Assembly: GCF_022129235.1 (NCBI RefSeq)
Contig: NZ_JADQAI010000001.1
Location: 186,001-250,000, forward strand
Length of the DNA: 64,000 nucleotides
Origin: Psychrobacter sp. Ps6
GTDB lineage: Bacteria > Pseudomonadota > Gammaproteobacteria > Pseudomonadales > Moraxellaceae
Reading direction: 5' to 3'
Shown one piece after another: positions 8,745-19,296 of this stretch. A program made the position numbers and the translations under genes. Below the pieces are notes generated by a model. It was given only the letters and a program-made list of their open reading frames with translations. It was not told the DNA's origin and made no database searches. Position 1 is the first letter of the stretch, and every line of letters starts with the position of its first letter.

Positions 8745-10658
8745 TTAGTTATCTTCACCTAAGAAACCACCGCTTTGACGTTGCCATAATTTAGCATAGA
8801 CACCATCGCGTGCGAGCAGCGCCTCGTGACTGCCTTGTTCAATGATGCGCCCTTTATCCATCACTACTAAGCGATCCAGTGCCGCAATGGTCGATAAACG
8901 ATGGGCAATGGCAATCACGGTTTTGCCAGTCATCATGTCGTTTAAGCTTTCAGTAATGGCAAATTCGATTTCAGAGTCAAGGGCACTCGTGGCTTCATCA
9001 AGCAGCAAAATTGGTGCGTTTTTGAGCATCACACGAGAGATGGCGATACGCTGGCGTTGACCGCCTGAGAGTTTGACGCCGCGCTCACCGACTTGGGTAT
9101 CAAGGTCAGTGTTGCCTTTGTCATCGCTTAAGTCTTTGATAAAGTCCCATGCTTGGGCTTGCTTAGTGGCTTCAATAATTTCAGCATCGGTGGCATCCGG
9201 ACGACCATAAGCGATGTTTTCACGGATGGTGCGGTGCAACAGTGAGGTGTCTTGGGTTACCATACCAATTTGCTGACGCAGAGACTCTTGGGTGACCTCA
9301 TCAATTGCCTGTCCGTCAATACATATTTTGCCACTATCGACATCAAAGAAGCGTAGTAGTAAATTCACCAAGGTTGATTTGCCAGCGCCTGAACGTCCGA
9401 CCAGACCAATTTTTTCACCTGGCTTGATGTCCAAATGAAAGTCGTCTAACAGTTTGACGCGATTGGTTGCCAATGCGGTAGCTGCGGTTTTTGCCTCATC
9501 GACACGCGCCCCTTCATCATCAGCAACGCCAGCATCATCTTCATAGCCAAAATCGACATGATCAAAGACAATATGACCGTCGGTGACCGTTAATGTTTGC
9601 GCATTAGGCTTATCGACGATTTTTTGCGGTGCTGATAGAGTACGCATGCCGTCTTGTACCGTACCGATACTCTCAAACAAACTAGTAGTCTGCCACATGA
9701 TCCAGTGTGTCAAACCATTTAAACGCAGCGCCATAGCAGTCGCTGCGGCAATCGCACCGACACCAACATCGCCTTGTTGCCACAAATACACACCAATAGC
9801 TGCAGTCGAGCCAATCAAAGTCACACTGATGGCATGGTTGACGACCTCAAGATAGCTGACCCAGCGCATCTGTGCGTGTACCGTACCCAAAAACTGATTC
9901 ATCGCGTATTTGGCATAACCCAGTTCGCGCTGCGAGTGGCTAAACAGCTTAACGGTCATGATATTGGCATAAGCATCGGTGATGCGCCCGGTCATCAAGG
10001 CACGGGCATCCGCTTGCACAATGGCCGTACGTTTGAGCTTTGGAATAAAGTACCACATGGCAAGCCCAAACAGCACAAACCAAACCGCAAACGGAATGAG
10101 CAGCAAGCTGTCCAGATTAAATAAAATCACCCCAGTAGTGACAAAATATACCACCACATACATCATCATATCCGTGATGGTCATCACCGTATCACGCACC
10201 GCAAGTGCAGTTTGCATCACCTTTGCTGAGACACGTCCTGAAAACTCATCTTGATAAAACTGCATGGACTGTCCGAGCATGCGGCGGTGAAAACGCCAGC
10301 GCATTTGCATCGGAAACACGCCCTGAATGACCTGAAAATGCACTAATGAGGATAGAGCGATCCAAAAGGGACTGAGGATCAAGACGGCAAACATTAGCAG
10401 CAGCATATCGCTTTTTTCTGCCCATAACGTCTGCGGGGTATAAGCACCCAGCCAATCCACCAAGTTACCGATCCATGCAAACAGCATGGCTTCATAGACC
10501 CCGACGCCAGCGGAGAGGATCATAAATAAGAACAGCCAGCCGCGCAAACCATGCGTACAGGCCCACAAAAATCTCAATAACCCCTTACGAGGTAATGGCA
10601 TAGGCGTTTCAGGAAAGGCGGGGAGACGGGATTCGAAAAAGCGAAATAGAGCGTTCAT
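8745..10658 (-). CDS. ABC transporter, fused permease/ATPase (exporter type)
   Basis: Half-transporter of the MsbA/MDR class, about 637 residues. The N-terminal region carries about six membrane segments (residues 20-320). The C-terminal nucleotide-binding domain has Walker A GLVGRSGAGKST, a Q-loop in MVTQDTSLLHRT, signature LSGGQRQR, Walker B LLLDEATSALD and the H-loop AHRLST. An acidic Ala-rich insertion (DDAGVADDEGARVDEAKTA) interrupts the start of the ATPase domain. I prefer the ATG at 10658 (MNALFRFFES); the open frame extends to a TTG at 10745 but the extra residues look non-coding. It probably acts as a homodimer exporting a lipophilic compound; the substrate is unknown. It heads a probable three-gene operon. 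Confidence 0.9.
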   Translation of the reverse strand: MNALFRFFESRLPAFPETPMPLPRKGLLRFLWACTHGLRGWLFLFMILSAGVGVYEAMLFAWIGNLVDWLGAYTPQTLWAEKSDMLLLMFAVLILSPFWIALSSLVHFQVIQGVFPMQMRWRFHRRMLGQSMQFYQDEFSGRVSAKVMQTALAVRDTVMTITDMMMYVVVYFVTTGVILFNLDSLLLIPFAVWFVLFGLAMWYFIPKLKRTAIVQADARALMTGRITDAYANIMTVKLFSHSQRELGYAKYAMNQFLGTVHAQMRWVSYLEVVNHAISVTLIGSTAAIGVYLWQQGDVGVGAIAAATAMALRLNGLTHWIMWQTTSLFESIGTVQDGMRTLSAPQKIVDKPNAQTLTVTDGHIVFDHVDFGYEDDAGVADDEGARVDEAKTAATALATNRVKLLDDFHLDIKPGEKIGLVGRSGAGKSTLVNLLLRFFDVDSGKICIDGQAIDEVTQESLRQQIGMVTQDTSLLHRTIRENIAYGRPDATDAEIIEATKQAQAWDFIKDLSDDKGNTDLDTQVGERGVKLSGGQRQRIAISRVMLKNAPILLLDEATSALDSEIEFAITESLNDMMTGKTVIAIAHRLSTIAALDRLVVMDKGRIIEQGSHEALLARDGVYAKLWQRQSGGFLGEDN

Positions 10659-11016
10659 AGGCGGCAATAATACGTCAAACCAGAGCGGTTTTGAGTCGTT
10701 ACTTATGTTAATAAAATAGCAGGGTATTTTAGCAAAACTTGGCAATCAGGCATGCAGTAAATTGTAATTTGCCAAATATGAAACTCATTAATGCAGCGTT
10801 GATAGGCATGATAACTGTAGAGATAATGACAAATAGATTGCTGTCAAAAATATATTTTGTTACCTTCTAGATCGCAACTTCTTTAGACATTCAAATATTA
10901 TCTTTACAATAATATTTCTCCAAAAATCAGCTGGATAAAAAGCGACTTGCTTAGCACTATGCTGCCAATATGTGAGTAATAAACACCTGATATCGCAATC
11001 CAAAAGGTAGAAGCTA
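10659..11016. other. Intergenic region between divergent ABC exporter and DMT transporter
   Basis: This 358-base A/T-rich spacer should hold the two divergent promoters. The only obvious structure is a perfect 8-bp inverted repeat, AAATATTA at 10893-10900 and TAATATTT at 10910-10917, about 100 bases before the transporter start. An AAGG ribosome site precedes the ATG at 11017. I see no small gene, RNA or riboswitch signature. Confidence 0.6.
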
Positions 11017-11865
11017 ATGATGTATTTAACCATTGCGGTGTTGTGTAGCGTCGCCGTCTCAGTACTTTTGAAAATACTACGCCAAAAGAAAATGGATATT
11101 CGTCAGACCATCGTTGCGGGTTATCCGGTCGCTTTTTTGCTGACTTGGTTTTTATTGAAGCCTGATGTCGGCGCCATACATGCGCTTGATAATGCTTGGG
11201 GTATTATCATTGCGCTTGGGATACTGTTGCCTGCGATATTTATCATTCTGGGCCGTGCCATTGAATCAGTCGGCATGGTAGCAACGGATGCGTCTCAGCG
11301 CTTATCATTGATTATCCCTATCGTCGCCGCTTTTCTATTATTTGGTGAAGTGTTGACGGGTACTCGTATACTGGGGTTGGCATTAGGGTTTTTGGCATTA
11401 GGCGCATTGGTCTATCGACCAGAGCATCAAACCATGACCACACAAGCAAAGCAGACACCATTATGGTTGTTTGGTGTGTGGGCAGGCTACGGTATCATTG
11501 ATATTTTGTTCAAACAGGTTGCCAAACAAGGTGCCGCTTTTCCGTTGACACTGTTTGTGAGCTTTGGTGTGGCAGGCACACTGCTTTTTATCTATCTACT
11601 TATCAGCCAGGTGCGCTGGCAAAAGGACGCACTCATAGCAGGTTTGCTACTGGGCGCGCTCAACATGGGTAATATTTATGCTTATGTCAGGGCTCATCAA
11701 ATGCTGCACGATTCACCCAGTATTGTATTCACGGGAATGAACGTGGGTGTCATTGCAGTGGCGACATTGATCGGTGTGGGTGTGTTTAAAGAACGACTCA
11801 ATCGCATCAATATATTGGGGTTGTTACTCGCAGTATGCTGTGTAGGCGTCTTATTTTTAGCGTGA
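11017..11865 (+). CDS. DMT superfamily (EamA-like) transporter
   Basis: Inner-membrane protein of 282 residues with about ten hydrophobic segments arranged as two repeats, the normal size and layout of the drug/metabolite transporter superfamily. The first half ends with LGLALGFLALGALVYRP and the second half with NILGLLLAVCCVGVLFLA, the typical internal duplication. It has two consecutive ATG codons, and I used the first. Probable role is export of a small metabolite; no substrate can be inferred. The gene is alone, with a strong hairpin at 11942-11983 between it and the aldolase gene. Confidence 0.85.
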   Translation: MMYLTIAVLCSVAVSVLLKILRQKKMDIRQTIVAGYPVAFLLTWFLLKPDVGAIHALDNAWGIIIALGILLPAIFIILGRAIESVGMVATDASQRLSLIIPIVAAFLLFGEVLTGTRILGLALGFLALGALVYRPEHQTMTTQAKQTPLWLFGVWAGYGIIDILFKQVAKQGAAFPLTLFVSFGVAGTLLFIYLLISQVRWQKDALIAGLLLGALNMGNIYAYVRAHQMLHDSPSIVFTGMNVGVIAVATLIGVGVFKERLNRINILGLLLAVCCVGVLFLA

Positions 11866-11941
11866 GATATGTTGTCCAAAGAAGAATTCAGTAGAGTTTT
11901 TAGCAATGTTGTCACGTTTTCCATATAGGCATACTTACCAT

Positions 11942-11983
11942 CCTATGATAAGGTCATCTACAAATAGCAGACCTTATCATAGG
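11942..11983. repeat. Perfect 14-bp inverted repeat ahead of aldolase gene
   Basis: CCTATGATAAGGTC (11942-11955) and its exact complement GACCTTATCATAGG (11970-11983) are separated by 14 bases. It lies 76 bases after the transporter gene and 60 bases before the aldolase ATG. There is no U-run after it, so it is a poor classical terminator; an operator or an mRNA stem in the aldolase leader is possible. Confidence 0.75.
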
Positions 11984-12043
11984 TCATAAAAAGCTTGGTT
12001 TATAATGTTTAATTTCACTCAATAAAAATAGGATGTACTTTTA

Positions 12044-12934
12044 ATGGAATACGATAATCAGTTACAGCGCATAAAAGACGGTTCAGGATTTATCGCCGCG
12101 CTCGACCAAAGTGGCGGCAGCACGCCAAAAGCGCTAGAGAACTATGGCGTCAGTGGCAATGAGTATGATAATGATGAAGCCATGTTTGATTTGGTGCATG
12201 AGATGCGTGCCCGTATCATGACCTGCGACTGTTTTGACAATGAGCGCGTGCTTGGTGCGATCTTATTTGAAGATACTATGGAGCGCGACGTCAATGGTAA
12301 ACCTGCCGCCAATTATTTGTGGGAAGACAAGCAAATCGTCCCATTTTTAAAAGTAGATAAAGGTTTGGCAGAGCAGATGAGCGGCGTACAAGTCATGAAG
12401 CCGATGCCTAATTTAGACCTGTTGCTAGATAAAGCAAAAAACTATCCGGTATTTGGTACCAAGATGCGCTCAGTCATTTATGAACCAAACGTCGATGGTA
12501 TCGAGCTGGTTGTACAGCAGCAGTTTGATGTGGCAAAGCAAATCATCTCAAAAGGCTTGATGCCAATCGTCGAGCCAGAGGTCAATATTGACAGTGCCCA
12601 AAAGCATGAATGCGAAGTACTGTTAAAAGCCGATATTCTGCGTAACCTTGAGCGTTTGGGTGACGATCAGCAAGTGATGCTCAAGCTGACATTGCCTGAA
12701 GAAGCAGGATTTTATCAGGAACTGGTTGACCATCCAAAAGTGCTCAAAGTAGTGGCGCTATCAGGTGGTTACAGCCGTACTGATGCGTGCGCGAAGCTCA
12801 AGCAAAACCCTGGTATGATTGCTAGCTTCTCGCGTGCCTTTACCGAAGGGTTAAGTAAACAGCAAAGCGATGAAGAGTTTGCTGATACTATTAATACGTC
12901 GATTGAAGAGATTTATCAGGCGTCGAAGGTTTGA
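12044..12934 (+). CDS. fda: Fructose-bisphosphate aldolase, class I
   Basis: Interconverts fructose 1,6-bisphosphate with dihydroxyacetone phosphate and glyceraldehyde 3-phosphate by a Schiff-base mechanism. It matches class I aldolase features: FIAALDQSGGSTPKAL at the N-terminus, GAILFEDTM, MPIVEPEVN, the LKLTLPEE segment carrying the likely Schiff-base Lys, and the phosphate-binding VALSGGYSR. Length 296 is normal for the bacterial class I form. In Moraxellaceae, which rely on gluconeogenesis, the enzyme is expected to act mainly in that direction; this is background knowledge. It is monocistronic, ending at a good terminator. Confidence 0.93.
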   Translation: MEYDNQLQRIKDGSGFIAALDQSGGSTPKALENYGVSGNEYDNDEAMFDLVHEMRARIMTCDCFDNERVLGAILFEDTMERDVNGKPAANYLWEDKQIVPFLKVDKGLAEQMSGVQVMKPMPNLDLLLDKAKNYPVFGTKMRSVIYEPNVDGIELVVQQQFDVAKQIISKGLMPIVEPEVNIDSAQKHECEVLLKADILRNLERLGDDQQVMLKLTLPEEAGFYQELVDHPKVLKVVALSGGYSRTDACAKLKQNPGMIASFSRAFTEGLSKQQSDEEFADTINTSIEEIYQASKV

Positions 12935-12977
12935 GGATATTTGACTAGCCTATCTATTTTTAAGATTCTACTCCATG

Positions 12978-13016
12978 AACCTAGCAAACAAATGTGTCTG
13001 CTAGGTTTTTTATTTT
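12978..13016 (+). terminator. Rho-independent terminator of the aldolase gene
   Basis: AACCTAGCA pairs with TGCTAGGTT around a loop containing a small additional CA/TG pairing, followed immediately by a run of six T and further T-rich sequence. Confidence 0.88.
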
Positions 13017-13095
13017 TGTTGCTATAATATTACAATTAGAATATATTCTCGAATTAAGTTTGTTTTAAATATTTTTAATATTGGGATATATACTC

Positions 13096-13980
13096 ATGAA
13101 TATACGTTACTCAAGTTTGCTCTTAGCTTCTATATTGGCATTGTCTGGTTGCGGTAGTGATAGCGATAGCAACGCAAGCGTCAACGAACCGACCACACCT
13201 GAACAACCCAATCCAGAACAGCCATTACCTGAAGAGACAGAGAATCAAGTATTTGGTTTTGCGTTTGATGGCACGACAGATTTAAGTAATTTATATGGCA
13301 CAGATGCTGTGGTACAGCGGTTAGTGGTAGACACTAGTGGTGAATATTGGTTGATCAACAATAATACAATTGATGCCAATGGCGAACAGCTTGATCCATT
13401 ACCTAGCAAATCAGTCATCGGTCTCACTCATGGTAAGTTTGGTGAAGAAATGGCAGATGGTTACTATCCATCACTCTCCACAGATTTTATAACTGACTTC
13501 ACGGCTTTTAACAGTATGCGGAGTGTATTTAACTTAGGTGCAAAAACGGTTAATGATGATACTCTGAAACTGATGTACCAATATAGTAGTGGAAACTCTA
13601 CAACTATCAATAGCAATGCGTCATTGATAAAAAATGATATACCAATGAAAGAGTCCATTGAGCAGCAAATTGGACAGTATACAGGCACATTAATTGGTGC
13701 ATCTGATGGACGTTTTGGACTTGGTTTAGGTACGCTAACAATCAATGCTAATGGCACATTTAGTATCATTGATACGAGACAGTGTATGATTCAAGGCACT
13801 CTAGATAATAGTACGGACTCTAAGTTTACTGTTGTTAATGTGACTATCGATGCTAGTTCAGAAAGATGCCCACTAGAAAATGGTGAAGCAGAAGGCATAC
13901 GATTGATCGATAAGGAAGGCGGCACTATTGTATTTACTACACCAAATGACAATAATGGCTATATTTTTAATTATGCATAA
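13096..13980 (+). CDS. Putative secreted lipoprotein, function unknown
   Basis: I do not recognise a family. The ATG at 13096 gives a lipoprotein signal: MNIRYSSLLLASILALSGC, with lipobox LSGC and the lipidated Cys at residue 19. A Ser/Asp stretch and a Pro/Glu/Gln linker (TPEQPNPEQPLPEE) follow, a common tether in surface or outer-membrane lipoproteins. The remaining 230 residues are rich in Thr, Asn and Gly and look beta-rich, with two Cys (in DTRQCMIQG and SERCPLENG) close enough to form a disulfide. The gene is more A/T-rich than its neighbours. An upstream TTG at 13081 is less likely as start. Confidence 0.75.
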   Translation: MNIRYSSLLLASILALSGCGSDSDSNASVNEPTTPEQPNPEQPLPEETENQVFGFAFDGTTDLSNLYGTDAVVQRLVVDTSGEYWLINNNTIDANGEQLDPLPSKSVIGLTHGKFGEEMADGYYPSLSTDFITDFTAFNSMRSVFNLGAKTVNDDTLKLMYQYSSGNSTTINSNASLIKNDIPMKESIEQQIGQYTGTLIGASDGRFGLGLGTLTINANGTFSIIDTRQCMIQGTLDNSTDSKFTVVNVTIDASSERCPLENGEAEGIRLIDKEGGTIVFTTPNDNNGYIFNYA

Positions 13981-14027
13981 TTGCCGATGATTTTTTCATA
14001 AATACAGAAACATGCTTCTATAAATAT

Positions 14028-14066
14028 AAAAAAGCCCAAACCTAACTATCAGGTTCGGGCTTTTTT
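14028..14066. terminator. Bidirectional Rho-independent terminator
   Basis: AAAAAAGCCC(A)AACCT pairs with AGGTT(C)GGGCTTTTTT. A-run and T-run flank the stem, so it can end both the lipoprotein gene from the left and thiC from the right. Confidence 0.9.
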
Positions 14067-14082
14067 ATTAAAGCTAAAAAGC

Positions 14083-16266
<2,184 letters not shown>

Positions 16267-16452
16267 TCAGACAAATTTATATTATCAACACCTAACAGCT
16301 AGCAAAAAATTGCCGCGGCTAATGGTCATCAAATAGTGGACGCAGCTTTCTATCTTCTCTTGTTATCTACTTATGCGACATGCATAGTTAGACAATAGCG
16401 ATGATAAAAAGGTATTTCTACGCGCCCTTTGTCATCAATAACAAAGTGCTTA

Positions 16453-16591
16453 AGACTTCCCTGCGTCGGTACTAACCGCATCAGGTTCGGCGGGTGATCT
16501 CTCAGCGAATGTAGATAGGCGGCTACTTTTATCAATGTTTAACTATAAACGTTTAATAAAGTAGGCCAATGCTACACCGCACCCCGAGTCT
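16453..16591 (-). promoter_or_regulatory. TPP riboswitch (THI element) controlling thiC
   Basis: Read on the minus strand the conserved blocks occur in order: ACTCGGGGTGC, CTGAGAGATCACCC, GAACCTGATGCGGTTAGTACC and CGCAGGGAAGTCT. The terminal AGACT/AGTCT forms P1. Between GGGGTGC and CTGAGA is an enlarged P3 arm of about 70 bases with a TGTAG/CTACA base stem and a perfect CTACTTT/AAAGTAG extension, much longer than the E. coli thiM version. The aptamer ends about 260 bases before the thiC start. Confidence 0.95.
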
Positions 16592-16796
16592 GTCAGTGTT
16601 GTAAATCCCTTTCATACTAACAAAATTCTGCGTTAACGGCTAATGATATTTGAATGAAAACATCAGACTTTGAGTTTGCTGTTCGGTCTGGTGATGAGTA
16701 CAGACTCTTAGTAATAATTATCAAAATTACTTGATATTACTGAGACTTAGAGTGCTTATCTGAATATTATGTAAAGCGGATGAAAGATTATAGAGG

Positions 16797-16817
16797 TTGT
16801 CATTAAACTGTCATAAA
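16797..16817 (+). promoter_or_regulatory. Pho box upstream of pstS
   Basis: TTGTCATTAAACTGTCATAA has two CTGTCAT-like repeats in an 11-base period, very close to the PhoB consensus CTGTCATAAAWCTGTCAYA. It lies about 75 bases before the pstS start, in place of a -35 element as at PhoB-activated promoters. phoB and phoR themselves are not in this window. Confidence 0.9.
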
Positions 16818-16888
16818 GATTTGGCAAGATAGCACGCATATCACAAACAATGCTTTTTTATATCGTTGTTAAACTTCAGGAGTCCTAC

Positions 16889-18061
16889 ATGCGTTATTCG
16901 TTATTAGCAGTGGCCGTCAGTTGTACATTAATGCTTACGGCGTGCAACAAGTCAACAGAGACGACAGAACCAGCTGCTGATACTAGCAGTAGTGCCGCTA
17001 CCACGGCTGAAACAACCACTCAGACTCAGGCAACGCCTTCTGCTGACACCGGTTTTAAATCTGCTGAAAATATCGCAATGAATATCACGGGTGCAGGTGC
17101 GTCATTCCCGCAGCCTATCTATGCCAAATGGTCTTATGACTATAACGCTGCCACAGGCGGCCAAGTCAACTATCAGTCGATTGGCTCATCTGGCGGTATC
17201 AAACAAATCCAATCAAAAACCGTCGATTTTGGTGCTTCTGATGCGCCATTGACGCCAGAAGAGCTTGAAGAGTCTGGTCTTATTCAGTTCCCAACCGTTA
17301 TCGGCGGCGTTGTGCCAATCGTTAACATCGATGGCGTTGAGCCAGGTCAGTTGAAATTAGATGGCGAAACCTTAGCAAATATCTATTTGGGTAAAATCAA
17401 TAACTGGAATGATCCTGCGATCAAAGCCATGAACCCAGATTTGACCTTGCCAGATGCCGCTATCACTACAGTATTCCGCTCAGACGGTTCAGGTACGACG
17501 TTTAACTTCACAGATTATCTAGCCAAAGTATCACCAGATTGGAAAGATACCGTTGGTGTTGATAAAACCGTTAAGTGGCCAACCTCTGCGACTGGTGCAG
17601 GTGGTAAAGGTAACGAAGGCGTTTCAAGCTACGTCAACCGTATGAAAAACTCTATCGGCTATGTTGAGTATGCGTACGCCAAGCAAAACAATATGTCACA
17701 CACGGCATTGAAAAACGCAGCGGGTAACGTTGTTCAGCCATCTGCTGAGACCTTTGCAGCCGCTGGTGATATCGACTGGTCACAACAAGAAGGCTTTTAT
17801 AAAGTCATCACCAACTCTGAGACGGATCAAGCATGGCCTATCGCTGCTGCTACTTTCATCTTAGTTCATAAGCAACCAGAGAATCCTCAGCAAGTGGCTG
17901 GTGTGTTGAACTTCTTTGACTGGGCTTATACCCAAGGTGATGATGATGCTATGGCATTAGATTATGTCCCATTCTCTGATACAGCAGTGGCCTTATTCAA
18001 AGAGAAATGGAACGAAGTAAAAGGTAGTGATGGTCAGCCAGTTTATAAGGCTGCTCAGTAA
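16889..18061 (+). CDS. pstS: Phosphate ABC transporter substrate-binding protein PstS
   Basis: High-affinity phosphate-binding protein of the Pst system. The ATG at 16889 has AGGAG at good spacing and gives a lipoprotein signal (MRYSLLAVAVSCTLMLTAC, Cys at residue 19), so it is membrane-anchored, unlike the soluble E. coli PstS. A Thr/Ala/Glu-rich linker of about 50 residues follows. The binding domain shows NITGAGASFPQPIYAKW, YQSIGSSGGIKQIQ, DFGASDAPL and FRSDGSGTTFNFTDYL, the phosphate-contacting segments of the family. It is the first gene of pstSCAB-phoU and sits directly behind a Pho box, so it should be induced by phosphate starvation. Confidence 0.95.
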   Translation: MRYSLLAVAVSCTLMLTACNKSTETTEPAADTSSSAATTAETTTQTQATPSADTGFKSAENIAMNITGAGASFPQPIYAKWSYDYNAATGGQVNYQSIGSSGGIKQIQSKTVDFGASDAPLTPEELEESGLIQFPTVIGGVVPIVNIDGVEPGQLKLDGETLANIYLGKINNWNDPAIKAMNPDLTLPDAAITTVFRSDGSGTTFNFTDYLAKVSPDWKDTVGVDKTVKWPTSATGAGGKGNEGVSSYVNRMKNSIGYVEYAYAKQNNMSHTALKNAAGNVVQPSAETFAAAGDIDWSQQEGFYKVITNSETDQAWPIAAATFILVHKQPENPQQVAGVLNFFDWAYTQGDDDAMALDYVPFSDTAVALFKEKWNEVKGSDGQPVYKAAQ

Positions 18062-18100
18062 TCTCCCGATGCTAGCCATTGTTTACTAATCTCTTTAATT

Positions 18101-18139
18101 CTCTCTTAAGCCACTATTCTCCGGTAGTGGTTTGAGAGG
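18101..18139 (+). repeat. Stem-loop in the pstS-pstC spacer
   Basis: CTCTC...CCACTA (18101-18116) pairs with TAGTGG...GAGAG (18125-18138) with a small internal loop, followed by GTTTTATC. The weak T-run suggests a leaky terminator or a 3'-end stabiliser that would leave pstS mRNA more abundant than pstCAB mRNA. Confidence 0.6.
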
Positions 18140-18281
18140 TTTTATCACAGCAAATTTGACCAAAAGACTAATCGCGATATTTCACGATAACCATTAGTAA
18201 TGATACAAGTTGCGTTTGCTGTCATAAAACGAAATAAACATTCTGGTTTTTTGAATTCACCCATTCAATGCTGAGACACTT

Positions 18282-19235
18282 ATGACAGACTTAAGGTCCC
18301 AACTGGCTAAACAAAAACGTTACGACGCTTTATTTGTCAACTCTACCAAAGCGTTTGCCATACTCGTCCTCCTATCTTTAGGGGGCATTTTGGTGTCTCT
18401 TATTGTTGGGGCATGGCCGAGCATTCAAGAGTTTGGTCTGGGGTTTTATACCAGTAATAATTGGGATACGGTCGCCAATGAGTATGGTGCACTAGCGCCT
18501 ATTTATGGCACCTTAGTAACGTCATTTATCGCCATCGCTATCGCTGTACCAGTCAGTTTTGGTATCGCGATATTTTTGACCGAAATGTGCCCAAAGTTCC
18601 TCAAAAAACCACTTGGTATTGCCATTGAGCTATTGGCGGGTATTCCTTCTATCATTTATGGTATGTGGGGTCTGTTCGTATTTGCGCCTTTCTTTGGTGA
18701 GCACATTCAGCCATGGTTTATTGAGCATGTTGGCCCGCTACCTATCATCGGTAAGCTGTTTACAGGCGCGCCCATGGGATTAGGGATGTTCACCGCATCG
18801 TTGGTACTTGCCATCATGATTATTCCTTTTATCGCGGCCACCATGCGTGATGTCTTCTCTGTCGTGCCAGATCTACTCAAAGAATCTGCCTACGGTATGG
18901 GTGCGACGACATGGGAAGTGATGTTCAAGATTATTCTGCCTTATACCAAAGCGGGTGTCGTTGGTGGCGTAATCTTGGGTCTTGGTCGTGCATTGGGTGA
19001 GACCATGGCAGTGACCTTCTTAATCGGTAATGCGTTCAATATCAGCCCAAGCCTATTTACCTCTGGTGTGACCATCACCTCGGCATTGGCCAACGAGTTT
19101 GCCGAAGCGTCGAGCGAGCTGCATTTGGCATCTTTACTACATCTAGGCTTAATCTTGTTTGTCATCACCTTCATTGTGCTGTCTTTGGCCAAATTAATGC
19201 TCATGCGCATGGATCACAAAGCAGGTAATCGATAA
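18282..19235 (+). CDS. pstC: Phosphate ABC transporter permease PstC
   Basis: One of two membrane subunits of the phosphate importer, 317 residues with about six membrane segments. Recognisable PstC features include an N-terminal hydrophobic segment, [41 protein letters not shown] and [18 protein letters not shown]; the permease EAA-type loop is [20 protein letters not shown]. It pairs with PstA. The 220-base spacer after pstS carries a stem-loop and a lone CTGTCATAAAAC half Pho site at 18219-18230. Confidence 0.94.
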   Translation: MTDLRSQLAKQKRYDALFVNSTKAFAILVLLSLGGILVSLIVGAWPSIQEFGLGFYTSNNWDTVANEYGALAPIYGTLVTSFIAIAIAVPVSFGIAIFLTEMCPKFLKKPLGIAIELLAGIPSIIYGMWGLFVFAPFFGEHIQPWFIEHVGPLPIIGKLFTGAPMGLGMFTASLVLAIMIIPFIAATMRDVFSVVPDLLKESAYGMGATTWEVMFKIILPYTKAGVVGGVILGLGRALGETMAVTFLIGNAFNISPSLFTSGVTITSALANEFAEASSELHLASLLHLGLILFVITFIVLSLAKLMLMRMDHKAGNR

Positions 19236-19296
19236 GTCTGAGAAGGACTTATGAGACCTTGATAGATATTGATAAAAGATATGGGAAATAAATAGT

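Noticed and set aside
18219-18230. Full Pho box before pstC
   Set aside because: Only one CTGTCAT repeat is present; the second half-site does not match, so I did not call it as a site.
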